A stretch of DNA of 64,000 nt from assembly GCA_028274465.1 (NCBI GenBank), contig CM051455.1, positions 114,861,547 through 114,925,546 on the forward strand, given 5' to 3'. Each line of letters opens with the position of its first letter. Position 1 is the stretch's first letter. The translations under genes and the position numbers were made by a program. The notes beneath the pieces were generated by a model. It made no database searches and was not told the DNA's origin. It saw nothing but the letters and a program-made list of their open reading frames with translations. This stretch comes from Plantago ovata. Taxonomy: Eukaryota; Streptophyta; Magnoliopsida; Lamiales; Plantaginaceae. Below are positions 22,447 through 33,661 of this stretch, piece by piece.

Positions 22447-24534
22447 ATGCCGCATACACGTTCTGCAGGAACACCGCTTGCTAATTCAATCGCTGAGATT
22501 GATAGAGTCTACCACCAGAGAAGGCGACTACTTGAAAGGCGCGCACTAGAGGAAATAGAGGAAACCGATTTCTTTGAATCTCTAATTAGTCTATTCAAGG
22601 AAATCGACGGAATTGCAGAAGCTAGACCACTGAAGGCATGGGTACAACCTACCAAGGATCGTATGAGGGGACCGACGATAGTTCTTTCGTCTGCAACCCG
22701 AGATCTGGAGATCAAGAACCACGCATTCCAACAACTTCCGAGGTTCTATGGCTTATCAAGGGAAGATGTGATGGGGTACTTGAACGATATCGATGATTTC
22801 GTCAAACAACTTCCACGACCCGGAGCTAACATAACAACGGATGAGTTAAGGATGAAGGTTTTTGCGATGGGACTTGGCGACAGAGCCAAGTCATGGCTGA
22901 GCTCTCTTCCAGCAGGCTCGCTGGACACTTGGGAAAAGGTTTTTTCAGCCTTCATGGAGAAATACTTCCCACACACTCTGACTACCGCGCTTAAGGCGCA
23001 GATCACTGGATTCAAGCAAGACTATGATGAGACCATCTACACCGCGTTCGAGAGGTTCCAAGATCTCACGAACAAGTGCCCTCACCATGGTTTTGAACTC
23101 TCCGACCTAGTCCAACACTTCTACAATGGACTAACCTTCGAGAACCAACAAGTGGTGGATTTCCAATGCCGAGGCAATATTTGGGAGGAAACCGCAGAAG
23201 CCGTCTGGGCAGTTTTCGAAAGGCTTGCTAAGGGTTCGCAGTTCAAGGACCCAAGAGCAATGGTTAGGAGACGTGGACCTGAAGCTCCACCGACTCAAGA
23301 AGCCCCTATGTACAGGGGGAATGGGGATCAATTCGAGTGCTTTACCAACGAATTGAAGCAAGTCCTCAAGAGCGCCACCGGAACAACTGTTTCGAACGAA
23401 GTATGCCGAATATGCAAGAACTATGGGCATGGAGCTCATATGTGTAGATCAGAGTTGACATACGATGATGGCAACTGGGCTCGAGGAGGAGAAGAAGAAG
23501 CCTTTGCTACGGAGGTTGGTACTCAAGAAGTTAGCTACGGACAAGACGGTAGGAATCCTCGAGGTAGATTTTGGAGAAGAGGATACCGTAACAATCAAGG
23601 ATATGCACCGGCTAACCAAACTTATGGACCTAACCAAGACCGTAGTAGGCTGAACTATGGTAATGACCACTGCGAAAACCCCGCTCCGAAAGAGCCACCG
23701 AAGTCGAAGACGGCTCTACTGATGGAGAACTTGCAGAAGATGGTCGATCACACACAAAGTTTTCTCAAATGGTGTGAAGAAGATTCTGAGAAGACTAGGG
23801 CAAGGCTTGATAAGTTGGAAGAGAGCACTAGGCTTGCCCATCAAAAGATGCAAGAGTTGATCGACCGAAGAGCAAGTAAGGAACAAGGCAACACTGAGAA
23901 GGTCGTTAGGTGCGAGTGTTGCATGAAGGAAGAACTTCGACAGGCTGAGGAAGAAGAGGAGGACCTTGGTTCTGACACAGGTGATGAGGAGCAAGAGGAT
24001 CCCGAACCACTGCCTAAAAGTTTCGATGTTAAGGTAGGGATTGGTGAGCTTGAAGATGTCCGTGCCACACTAGACACGGGATCCTACTCAAACATAATTC
24101 CCTTGAATGTGTTTGAAAAGAGTAACCTTGGAAAACTATCTGAGGAAAGGGCTATTGTGCGACTAGCGGATGGATCATTTATGAGACCCGAAGGAGTTGT
24201 GAAAAATGTGTTGGTCAAGATTGGTGAAGCATCTATATACACCAATTTCGTAGTTATGCCGGCGTCTGCACCTGGAACGGGGGATGTCATACTCTTAGGG
24301 CAAACATTCTTGACCAAGCTACGCTCGGTGATGGATATCTACCAAAGAACTTGCACCATCGAAGTAAATGGCAAGCAACACGTGTTGCAAGCCATACCTG
24401 ATCCACCTGAACCGCCTGACATTATTACTCACTACTGTGGTCTTGCAGCCTATATTCTTTCTTATTCACAGGTTCGTGGCATGGAAAGGAGATCAATGAA
24501 GGGGAAGGTTAGTACCCGCAAAAAGAAGAGATAG
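22447..24534 (+). CDS. Athila-type gag-protease polyprotein (695 aa)
   Basis: An open frame starting MPHTRSAGTPL about 135 bp after the PBS. Residues about 80-230 are an Athila gag core (AKSWLSSLPAGSLDTWEKVF, NKCPHHGFELSDLVQHFYNG). A CCHC knuckle (CRICKNYGHGAHMC) sits near residue 320. A long Gln/Glu-rich coiled-coil-like part follows, then a retropepsin-like aspartic protease with ATLDTGSYSNIIPLNVF (DTGS active site, near residue 540) and GDVILLGQTFL. The product would build the particle and cleave itself. The paralogue at 44620-46770 is 716 aa. The frame stops without entering a polymerase, which fits a non-autonomous element relying on a relative. Confidence 0.88.
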   Translation: MPHTRSAGTPLANSIAEIDRVYHQRRRLLERRALEEIEETDFFESLISLFKEIDGIAEARPLKAWVQPTKDRMRGPTIVLSSATRDLEIKNHAFQQLPRFYGLSREDVMGYLNDIDDFVKQLPRPGANITTDELRMKVFAMGLGDRAKSWLSSLPAGSLDTWEKVFSAFMEKYFPHTLTTALKAQITGFKQDYDETIYTAFERFQDLTNKCPHHGFELSDLVQHFYNGLTFENQQVVDFQCRGNIWEETAEAVWAVFERLAKGSQFKDPRAMVRRRGPEAPPTQEAPMYRGNGDQFECFTNELKQVLKSATGTTVSNEVCRICKNYGHGAHMCRSELTYDDGNWARGGEEEAFATEVGTQEVSYGQDGRNPRGRFWRRGYRNNQGYAPANQTYGPNQDRSRLNYGNDHCENPAPKEPPKSKTALLMENLQKMVDHTQSFLKWCEEDSEKTRARLDKLEESTRLAHQKMQELIDRRASKEQGNTEKVVRCECCMKEELRQAEEEEEDLGSDTGDEEQEDPEPLPKSFDVKVGIGELEDVRATLDTGSYSNIIPLNVFEKSNLGKLSEERAIVRLADGSFMRPEGVVKNVLVKIGEASIYTNFVVMPASAPGTGDVILLGQTFLTKLRSVMDIYQRTCTIEVNGKQHVLQAIPDPPEPPDIITHYCGLAAYILSYSQVRGMERRSMKGKVSTRKKKR

Positions 24535-25560
24535 GCGCAGACAGGAGTCGAGTCAAAGACTTTAAACAATGACGCTATCCGGGAGGCAACCCGGATTTTT
24601 ATCGCTTTCTTTACTGCTTTTCTGCATGCATTCATTCTTGAACTATTTGCTTCTCATATGCGAATTTTTTCATGTCTGTGTCGTATATGCTTTTGTTTGA
24701 GTGAGATTTTTCGAGTGGTTTTTTGAAAAAAATTGGTTTGGTTTCGGGATTTAAACCGCATTTTCTGACATCAGGGCCCGTCTCCCCGCATTGGGGAGCA
24801 CGGGGCGAACCGCCCCACAGGCCCAGATCATTAAAAACGCGGATTTCAACCCCAAAACCTTATTTTCATCATTCTTCTTCATCCATACTCCCAAAAAATC
24901 CGAAAAGTGCGATTTTGCTTCTAAATCTTCATAACTTCTTCATTTCTTGACCAAATTGAGTGTTCTTTAGCTTAATTCGAAGCCTATAACACGATCTATC
25001 ATCCTATCCGAACAGATTTCATCCTAATTCGTTAGATTTGCAGATCTGAGGTATCATCCTTAGAACCCTAAATTTCAAATTTGGGGGTTTTCTATTTTGA
25101 GCTTCAATTATGTTTATTTGATGCATGGGTATGTTGTTTGTGTGGATAGACATGTTATTTACTATCAATTGCATGCTCAATTTTTCTTGGATTGTTGATT
25201 TGGGTATTTTGCTGCTAGATGATATATCTTGTTCTGCAATATGTCTTTATCTTTTGATTCTTGCATATGAATGTGTTTATTGGTGTAATGTTGGTGGATT
25301 TGACATTAGAATGCTTAATTGTTGAGTATGAGGATTTATGTTGGTAGAATTTTTTGCGCTGCTGTGGTATGAATTGAGCCTTGTTATCAAGGATATTGGT
25401 TGTCTTGTGAGAGCATGATGTGATGTATTGCACGTAGTAGTTACCTTGGTATGTTGCATGATGAAGAAGCTAGGCTAGACATTTCGGTTTGGGGAGTTTG
25501 ATTGTTGATTCAATCACTCGTATTTTTCGTTTTTACACTAGCATATATTTGAGTCTGTTT
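24535..25560 (+). other. Leader-like non-coding region after Athila gag
   Basis: It matches the reverse of 43508-44619 in the second Athila copy. It contains the hairpin motif GGGGCGAACCGCCCC (24802-24816), then CT-rich leader-like sequence and a donor-like GAG|GTATCAT near 25050. In the other copy the equivalent donor faces an acceptor just before the third-region start codon. Athila elements are known to use spliced messages for the gene beyond gag-pol. Confidence 0.5.
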
Positions 25561-27947
25561 TTACACGAGGTGCTAATAGCTGTTTGAAGGTACCATACCA
25601 AGGGAAGGGAGCATTCCCGTATGACTGCTGTGAAGAATCATGTCAAGGAAGGTGATCTCGCTAGATGTGCGTTCGAGCCAAGGGGTTTTGCAACAACGTC
25701 GTGGATTATCCGAGAGGAGGAGCTAGAGTACACCTGGAGTAAGGACTCCTATGCCTATTCATGCACCACCGAAGGGACAGAAACCGTTATTACATCATCA
25801 CTCCATCACGAGGACTGTAGAGTTCGAGTGAACTGGAAGGCACCGGGACATTTTCGCAGCGACGGATTTGATCTTGAGTTCGCAGTTGCTAGAAGGTTCC
25901 GAGGCGCTAGCTTGGTTCCAAAACATAATGACATGGGTACACAGTCCCTCGTTGGGGCGCCCTTTGCCAACCTCTGAAGTGAGCATCATATTGACATCGG
26001 TCGGAGCAACAGTGGAGAATGTGGTCGAAATTGGAGAAAAAGGTAGAAGACTTCTGAATAACCGAGCAGCCTACTGTAACCTTCTTGTGGTGTAAATCGT
26101 TGGAGGGGGAGGTCCTGATACCACTGCCCTTTCCCCTTCAACAGTTCACATCCTATTAGAGGGCTACAGGATGGAGGATTCCATAACATCGGCGTCTGGT
26201 CTTGATAATTCTACCTGCCACTGCAACTCTACTGGTGATGATGAAGGTGACAGTAGTGACGATGAAGGCCATACGGGCAATGATGATTCTGATAGAGGAG
26301 TTGATCCTGACCGGCCTAAAAATGGAACTACCGCAACCACCAGAAGACCTGATGTAACACTATGAAGCTCACGGGGGAGGCTCAATAAATCACAAGCAGC
26401 ATACTCAGTCGACCGAGGCCAAACCATGGGGTAACATCTAGTATCACATCTTATTATCTCATTTTCTTACTGCTAGGGACTAGCGTTAATTTCATGAGGG
26501 GGATGGGATTTAAGTGATTTGATGTTGTTAGTTTGGAGCTTGGCATTGGTAGGATGAGTATAGTACCTCGCATGCTTTATCCGTCTGCATTTGCATTTGC
26601 ACGTTTACCGCTTTCTTAGATTTTTTAGGTTGCATTCATCCTAGGATAGTTTTGCATGTTTTTATATGGAGCTTATTGCCGAATTTTTTGAACTTTTTTA
26701 TTGGGTAGATCAACTAGCTATGCCATTAGTCGTATGCTTCATTTCTATGAATTTGTTTGAGGTTTTTCTCGCTTGGCTTGTCACATTTATGTATTGCACT
26801 TAGTTAAGCACGGTAGTCTCGACATCACTTAGTGGTGTTTTCTCTACTGCGGGTCACGAAGGCCTTTATAATAGGATGATGCATGTTAGGGTCTTATAGT
26901 TGTTTTCCCGAGTAATTATGTACCTAAGAGGCAACAAGTCTTCACCATGCTTTGAGATTGCTAAATGCCTAGGAAGGAGGTAGTGTGAGGTTGTGTGATC
27001 CTTTGTTTATAACCTATTATTCCGAATAGGTTTGGGGAGGGGGTTACACCATCATAGACTTGTTTCTGTTTTCCTTTTTCGTATCGTGAGTTTGTTTTTC
27101 CTTTTCCGTAAATTTTGTACTCCAACCTATTCTTTCGAATAGGTTGGGGAAAGTCGTGTGAGTCATTTTGTTTCTCTTTTTGTTATGCTACTGCTGGCTA
27201 GAAAAAAAATCGAAAAAAAAGGAAAAGAAAAATTCCAGAAGAAAAAAAGAAGAAAAAGAAAAAAAAGAATCTGGAAAGAAAAAAAAAGAAAAAAAAGAGA
27301 AGACCCCAAAAAAGCAAAGAAGGGTCCAAAAAATAAAGCCAAATAGCAGTTTAGCAAAGTTTGAGTCTTTTCAATTTTTCGTATTGTTCGTAATTGTGTT
27401 TTTCTATTTTTTATCTTTTTTGTCTTAAGTGTCATCTGTTCTAGACCACCCTCGTCCTGCCATTCAGGAAGTGGTGAATAGCTTAAGACTTTACTTGAGA
27501 GATGGGTAGAATAGGGGAGTGTTATCTTTTATAGGGAACCCTCCTTCGTTTGATGAGAGCCAGTACTGGTTCGACCTCTTTTGAGGGAAAGTCTTAACAT
27601 GGTGGAACAGCAGTAAGTCCTCAGTTTCATAGGCACGGGGCAACCATTCGTATCTTAGCATGCATCATTACGTCGTCACTGACTAGGTCCAGGTAGAGAA
27701 TGTTACGAGAGACTATCTTGTCTTGACATAAGTGCTTATGTGGATGTGTATAAGTCAATCGAGGTATTCTTCAACCTATATTCATGCTTTGATTTATATG
27801 ATTTTTGTTCATATGTTATTTGGGAGATTCAGTAATTTAGTTTATTTTATTTGGCATGAAACTCCATTTTTGAGTCTTGCATGTTTTTTTTTGTATTAGA
27901 GTCTAGCTTAGTTGCTTGAGGACAAGCAAAGGTTCGGTTTGGGAGTT
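25561..27947 (+). other. 3' internal region of the Athila element, no recognised gene
   Basis: It holds only short open stretches (for example 25621-25977, unrecognised). A purine-rich low-complexity block of A and G lies at 27200-27345. The Athila-like 3' end (CTTGAGGACAAGCAAAGGTT, then GGTTTGGGAGTT) abuts the 3' LTR. The plant-transposon-protein frame of the sister copy is not recognisable here. Confidence 0.5.
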
Positions 27948-29224
27948 TGATGAATGTGTATTTTACACTTTCATTCGAGTCTTTTTCACCTAATTTAGCT
28001 ATCCTCTATGTTAATTTAGCTATATTTTAGTACATTTTATTAGAATAGTGTCACGTTTCCCTTTAGATTTTATTTTACAGGTTTTGGTTGAAATTCGGAG
28101 ATTTACGGGCAATTATATTGAAGTCTACAAGGAATTGGTGTTCCAGAAGCCTATTTGGAGTATCTGAAGGTTTCCGGATAGGAATTGGAGTCTAGGGGTC
28201 GAATCTGGAGGTTAGAAGGCCATTAGAAGTCTGAAACCGAGTCCGAAAAGGTGAAGAAATCCAAATCCACGTCGAAAAACGCGGAAATTCCGCGAAATAC
28301 TGGGGGGCGAACCGCCCCATGCCTCGGGCGAACCGCCCCAGAGAATTTTCGGGCCTATATATAGTTGCGAGTTTTCTCTCTGAAAATCATATCTTTCCAA
28401 GCCTACTTTCTCACCTCTCTCTATAGTTTTAGGGAGGAACTTCCCGGGGCCTGTCCTGGGAGTTCCATAGCTTAGGGGATACTTTTTCATAGCAGATTGG
28501 AGCTCGTAGGACCACAATCATCCGGAGATTGACAACCTTCGGTAACTTTGTATCTTACAACTTTTATCTACTTATTTTATATTCTTTCAATATGTTTTCT
28601 TCTATGATTGCTATTGATTGCATGCCTATGAGTAGCTAAATTTATCATTGGTGGTAGTATGTGAATTCTTAGCGAGGGAAGATAATCATGCTAATGGCTA
28701 TATCGCGCATTATACTCCGTGCCATTGCTTTATTTCGTTGATGAGTTGAACACCAAAATTCTCGTATGTTGTATTGATCATTATGCACACTTGGACACTT
28801 GTCGGCCAATCAGACTTAATTATCTTCGTAGTGTTGAATGATTACGGAACACAATAGGACGTTAGTTGTCGACAGGTCAGACCCATATTATCTTCGTAGT
28901 GCTTAATACTTGCAACAGGACCCAAGATTCATTCAAAGATCTCTATGCAAGACCGAGGAATTTATGCATGATTATCGACCCATTATGTTAAGAAGGACCA
29001 TACTATCACCAACCTCCATTATCTGCTTGAAAACCCCCTATTGCTTTCTATCTGCTGTTTTATATTTTCTTGTTAAACAGATAAAGCTAGTTATAGTCCT
29101 GAGAGAACGACACTCGAGTCATTCTACTACTAACACTACGGTTTTCGTTGTAGTTGTGGATTGCCTTTGGCTAAATAACAAATTTATTTGCTTGAATCGG
29201 AACCCGACAAATTCCGGTTCATCA
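27948..29224 (+). repeat. Athila 3' LTR
   Basis: 1277 bp, TGATGAATG...TTCATCA, followed by the CGAAT duplication. It is nearly identical to the split 5' LTR. Confidence 0.93.
28304..28363 (+). promoter_or_regulatory. Paired hairpins and TATA-like box of the Athila LTR
   Basis: Two copies of a 6-bp-stem, 3-base-loop hairpin (GGGGCGAACCGCCCC at 28304-28318 and a near copy at 28325-28339) sit just upstream of CCTATATATAG. The arrangement is repeated in the 5' LTR. The stem sits where a core-promoter element could act. Confidence 0.55.
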
Positions 29225-29229
29225 CGAAT

Positions 29230-32200
29230 CAAAAGTCATTCAGCTCAAAACCTCCTAGTTCCTCAGCAAGTAGAAAACAAGTCAAAGTTGAAAAACTTAA
29301 GACTTGGGTTTCCACTGGACGCATTCTTGAACATGTTAATGGACATCCATTATTGGATAATTAACTTGTTTGCTCTTGATTGTGCAGACTTCAGCCACGG
29401 AGACAAACGATGCAATCTGGCACTTTGATAGTGGTTGTGGAAAGCACATGACGGGCAACAAGAATAACCTTATAAACTATAGACGGTGGTCTAAAGGACC
29501 AACAATAAGGTTTGCTGGTGGAGGCTCCGGTTCTACAAAAGGCTATGGTGACGTGAAGTTAGGATGCATAACCATTACTAGAGTTCTTTATGTCAAAAAT
29601 CTTAAGTTTAACCTCTTCAGCATGAGTCAGTTCGCTGACAAAGGATACTTCATCAAAATCAAAAGTGATGAATGTAAACTTATAGATTTTGAGACTAAAA
29701 AGGTAATTATGATTGCAAGAAGATTAGGAGGCTTGTACACTGTAGATTGGTCTTCAGCAATCGTTGAAAAATGCCTTGTGTCAGATCACTATTGCCTTGC
29801 TGAAAAAGCATGGTTATGGGATAAACGAACAAGTCATCTAAACTTCAAGACGCTGAATAAGCTGTCTAAAAAGGCACTTGTAGTTGGATTACCTAAGGTT
29901 ACTTTTAAGAAGGATGGTGTTTGCAATGCATGTCAGCAAGGAAAGCAAACCAAATCTTCTTTCAAGAACAAGGCACTACCGTCAACTACAAAACCTTTAC
30001 AACTCTTGCACATGGACTTGTTTGAATCTTCTTCAACAAGCTATGCTGGTAAGAAGTATGGTCTGGTCGTGGTGGATGATTATTCAAGATTCACTTGGGT
30101 AGTATTCATCAAGCACAAATCTGAAACCAAGACTGAAATACCTAACTTGCTGAATAAGCTTGAAGTCATGAAAAATGACAAGGTAAAAGTCATAAGGACA
30201 GACCATGGTACTAAGTTTGTAAACCAGTACATAACTGAATATTGTACCTCAAAAGGTATACAACATCAATTATCCTCAGTAAGAACACCACAGCAAAACG
30301 GTGTTGCTGAACGGAAGAATCGTACCCTGAAAGAAGCCGCAAGAACAATGCTTGCTGACACTGAAATAAGTGAGGTTTACTGGGTTGAAGCAATTAATAC
30401 CGCCTGTTATACTCAAAACAGATGTTTGATTACTAAGGAATACAACAAAACTCCTTATGAATTGTTTGTTGGAAGACCTCCTAACATCACTCATCTAGGA
30501 GTATTTGGTTGCAAGTGTTTCGTTCTGAACAATGGTAGAGAATACCTAACAACATTTCAACCAAAGGCAGACGAAGCGATATTTCTCGGTTACTCCTTGC
30601 ATAGTAAAGCTTATAGAGTTTACAACAAAAAGGCACAAAAGATTGAAGAATCAGTGCATATTGTATTCTACGAAAAGTCACAAGGAGTGCCTGAAGAAGA
30701 AATATCAGAATGTATGAAAAAGTTAATCATACATGAGCAAAGAACTGAATCTAATGCTAGGCAAATCAAGTCAATTGAACTAAATGATGATTCTGACAAT
30801 GACTCTCCTCCCCTTAGTCATGACAAGATAAATATAGTTCACGACAAAGAATTTCCAGCAAAAGACGCGGTTGCTCCGGAAGTTGCTGAAATTACGCAAT
30901 CTCCAGTGCCTGCTGATGAGCTACCACAATCTAGCAATGCTGAACAAGCAGTTGCTGATGAAACGATCTCAGTAGAGACACAACAAAATACCAGTAGTAC
31001 TGAGCAAGTACATGTTGAAGAGTCACATGCTGATGAGCAAACTTATCCAGATCCAAAGAGCAGAAAACCTGTTAATAAATGGATTAGAGATCATCCCTCT
31101 ACGGATATGATTGGTGATACTGACAAACGCCAAGTGACTAGATCCAAGTATCTGCTACTCATGGACTTGCTGAAGAAGCAAATGTCGTAGAAGTAAAAGC
31201 TTTGTTCTCTTGCTTTGTTTTAGAAATTGAACCTGAAACCATAGAAGAAGCTTTAAAGCATTCTGAATGGATCAAGGCAATGCAAGAAGAACTGGATCAA
31301 TTTGAAAGGAACAAAGTCTGGAAACTTGTACCTCTTGCTGAAGGCAAGAAAGCTATTGGTACAAAGTGGGTGTTCAGAAACAAGCTGAGTGAGTCTGGTG
31401 AAGTAACAAGGAACAAAGCACGTTTAGTTGCTCAAGGTTACTGTCAGACTGAAGGATTGGACTATGATGAGTCTTATGCACCAGTTGCAATGATTGGATG
31501 CAATTAGGCTTTTCTTGGCCTTTGCTGCTCACAATGACTTCATTGTTTACCAAATGGATGTTAAAAGTGCATTCTTGAATGGTGAACTTGTTGAAGAAGT
31601 CTACCTAGAACAACCCCCTGGCTTTGAACTTCCCTCAGAAATCAAGATGGTATACAAGCTTCAGAAAGTTGTATATGGTCTAAAGCAAGCACCAAGAGCA
31701 TGGTATGATACCTTGGCTAAGTTCGTGCTGGAAAATGGTTTCAAGAAAGGTGAAGTTGACAAAACCTTATTTACCATAAACCATGATGGTAAAATACTCT
31801 TAGTTCAAATTTATGTGGATGACATAATTTTTGGATCTAAGGAAAAGCAACTTTGTGATGATTTTGCCAAACTCATGACAAACAAGTTTGAAATGAGTAT
31901 GATGGGTAAATTGAATTATTTTCTAGGATTGCAAGTCAAGCAACTCAAAGATGGAATATTCATAAATCAAGCAAAGTATGCGAAAGAAATGCTCATAAAG
32001 TTTAGGATCAAAGAGGATGAGAAACCTGAAAAGATCCCTATGAGTGTTGGTACCAAATTGGGCTATACTAAAGAAGATAAAAGTGTTGAAGAACACAAGT
32101 ATAGGAAGCTCATTGGTTCCTTGTTGTATTTAACAGCAAGTAGACCTGACATTCAGTATGCTGTTTGTGTGTGTGCAAGATTCCAATATGATCCAAGAGA

Positions 32201-32763
32201 ATCACACTACAAAAAGGCAATCAAGATACTGAAATATGTCAAAGGTACAGTCAATGTTGGATTATGGTATCCTAAAGATTCTGGACTTGAATTGGTTGGT
32301 TATTCTGATGCTGATCATGGATGATCAACTCTTGATAGAAAAAGTACATTTGGAACTTGTCAGTTTTTGGGTACTAGATTAATATCATGGTTCAGCAAGA
32401 AGCAAACCTGTGTTGCCAATTCATCCACTGAATCTGAATACATTAAAGCTGGTTGTTGCACAGCTCAAATCCTATGGATTCAGCAACAATTAAGAGATTA
32501 TGGGTATTTCTGCAAAGAAAACACCAATCTTTTGTGATAATACAAGTGCTATTGCTATCACGCAAAATCCTAAGTTTCACTCAAGGACTAAGCACATTGA
32601 TATTAGACATCATTTCATTAGAGATCATGTAGAAAAAGGAGATATTGAGGTTGTGAAAGTAGGCACTGATGATCAGCTTGCTGACATCTTTACAAAGCCC
32701 CTACCAGATAATAGGTTCGCAATGCTAAGGTATAACCTTGGATTGATTGAACTACCTCAATAA
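29230..32763 (+). other. Copia pol region (protease, integrase, RT, RNase H)
   Basis: The region resumes after the nested insertion. In order: protease-like WHFDSGCGKHMTG; GAG-pre-integrase with HLNFKTLNKLS and CNACQQGKQTK; integrase core with DDYSRFTWV and TPQQNGVAERKNRTL; Copia reverse transcriptase with VFRNKLSESGEV, YQMDVKSAFLNG and LVQIYVDDIIFG (YVDD active site); RNase H with a GYSDADHG start, ADIFTKPL and a terminal TKHIDIRHHF. The order integrase-before-RT defines Copia. The region carries a few interruptions. Confidence 0.93.
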
Positions 32764-33661
32764 AGGATACATTTGGCAGAATGCTGAAACAGGTATTCAG
32801 CAAGCCAAAGTATTCCTATTTAAAAGCTCCATCTACTAATTTCTCCTAAGAAATGATAAGTCACTATATGATTGCTGAAACAGGCATTCAACAAAGAATT
32901 CCTTCAAAACGGGTATTTGTTAGGAAACTTGATCACTTGCTGAGACAGGCACTCAGTAAGAGAAAAACCTTAAGGATTGCTGAAATAGGCATTCAAATAT
33001 CAGAGATACTGAAACAGGTATTCAAGTATCAAGGGAATATTCTTAGACGGGAACTCAGAAAAAAAGCAAAACTCATCTCTCAGAGTTTACCAAAGGATAT
33101 CTCAAGTACAAAAGAATTTACTGATACGGGAAATCAGAAATATCTTTTAAACTTAAGAAAATATGAGATATCTGAGTAAGGGGGAACTTTCAGCAAGTAT
33201 CTAGGATGATAATACAAACTCGCTGAAAAGATTCTTGTCTATTTCAGCAAGCAATCTAATCCCTTAAAACTCGGTAAAATCAATTTGTGACGTTAATCGG
33301 GCACAAATAAACTCATAATAATCATGACATGAAATTCAATCGTGGCCATTGATTAAAAGGAATTACGAATCTAACGGTTATTAAAATAAAGAGAGAGAGA
33401 GTGCTCTGATGGTTTCAAGTTAGTGGGCCACTACGCATTTAATGCAAAGGCTCCACTAACGCCTGTGTTTCTCTGTTTTACCCTTGTTGAGAGCTCAAAT
33501 CGATTGAGTTTCTCACACATCAGAGACACTATATAAGTTAGAGAAATGACAAAATTCTTTAACTCACATTTCCTTTCTCTGCAAATTTTAGCCTGAATCT
33601 ACTGTACCTCCGGTCAAAAAGAAAACTATCTTTTTCGTACACTTTCTTCCCTATATAAGAA
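32764..33661 (+). repeat. Inter-region with repeated palindromic GCTGAAACAGGYATTCAGC words
   Basis: After pol, an imperfect palindrome recurs about six times between 32783 and 33140 (clear at 32783-32801, 32874-32890, 32939-32957, 32983-33000 and 33010-33024). A 17-bp copy of the LTR start (ATTTGTTAGGAAACTTG) lies at 32915-32931. A G-tract like the polypurine tract (AAGGGGGAAC) is at 33178-33187. Confidence 0.7.

Larger units (their letters stand above)
14845..29224 (+). mobile_element. Athila-type Gypsy element, gag-protease only, inserted in the Copia element
   Basis: It is flanked by CGAAT duplications (14840-14844 and 29225-29229). LTRs of about 1.27 kb begin TGATGAATG and end TTCATCA. 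The PBS reads TTGGCGCCGCTGCCGGGGA and the 3' tract GGTTCGGTTTGGGAGTT; both are typical of Athila. A 695-codon gag-protease frame is open, but no RT, RNase H or integrase is seen, so it looks non-autonomous. Without the element nested in its 5' LTR it is about 8.2 kb. The two LTRs are nearly identical by eye, which suggests recent insertion. Confidence 0.92.

Noticed and set aside
25621-26365. Captured host gene in the Athila 3' internal region
   Set aside because: The open stretches are short with no recognisable domain; evidence is insufficient.
27200-27345. Open frames in an A/G-rich block
   Set aside because: Low-complexity purine run; the Lys/Glu-rich and Phe/Leu-rich frames on the two strands are composition effects.
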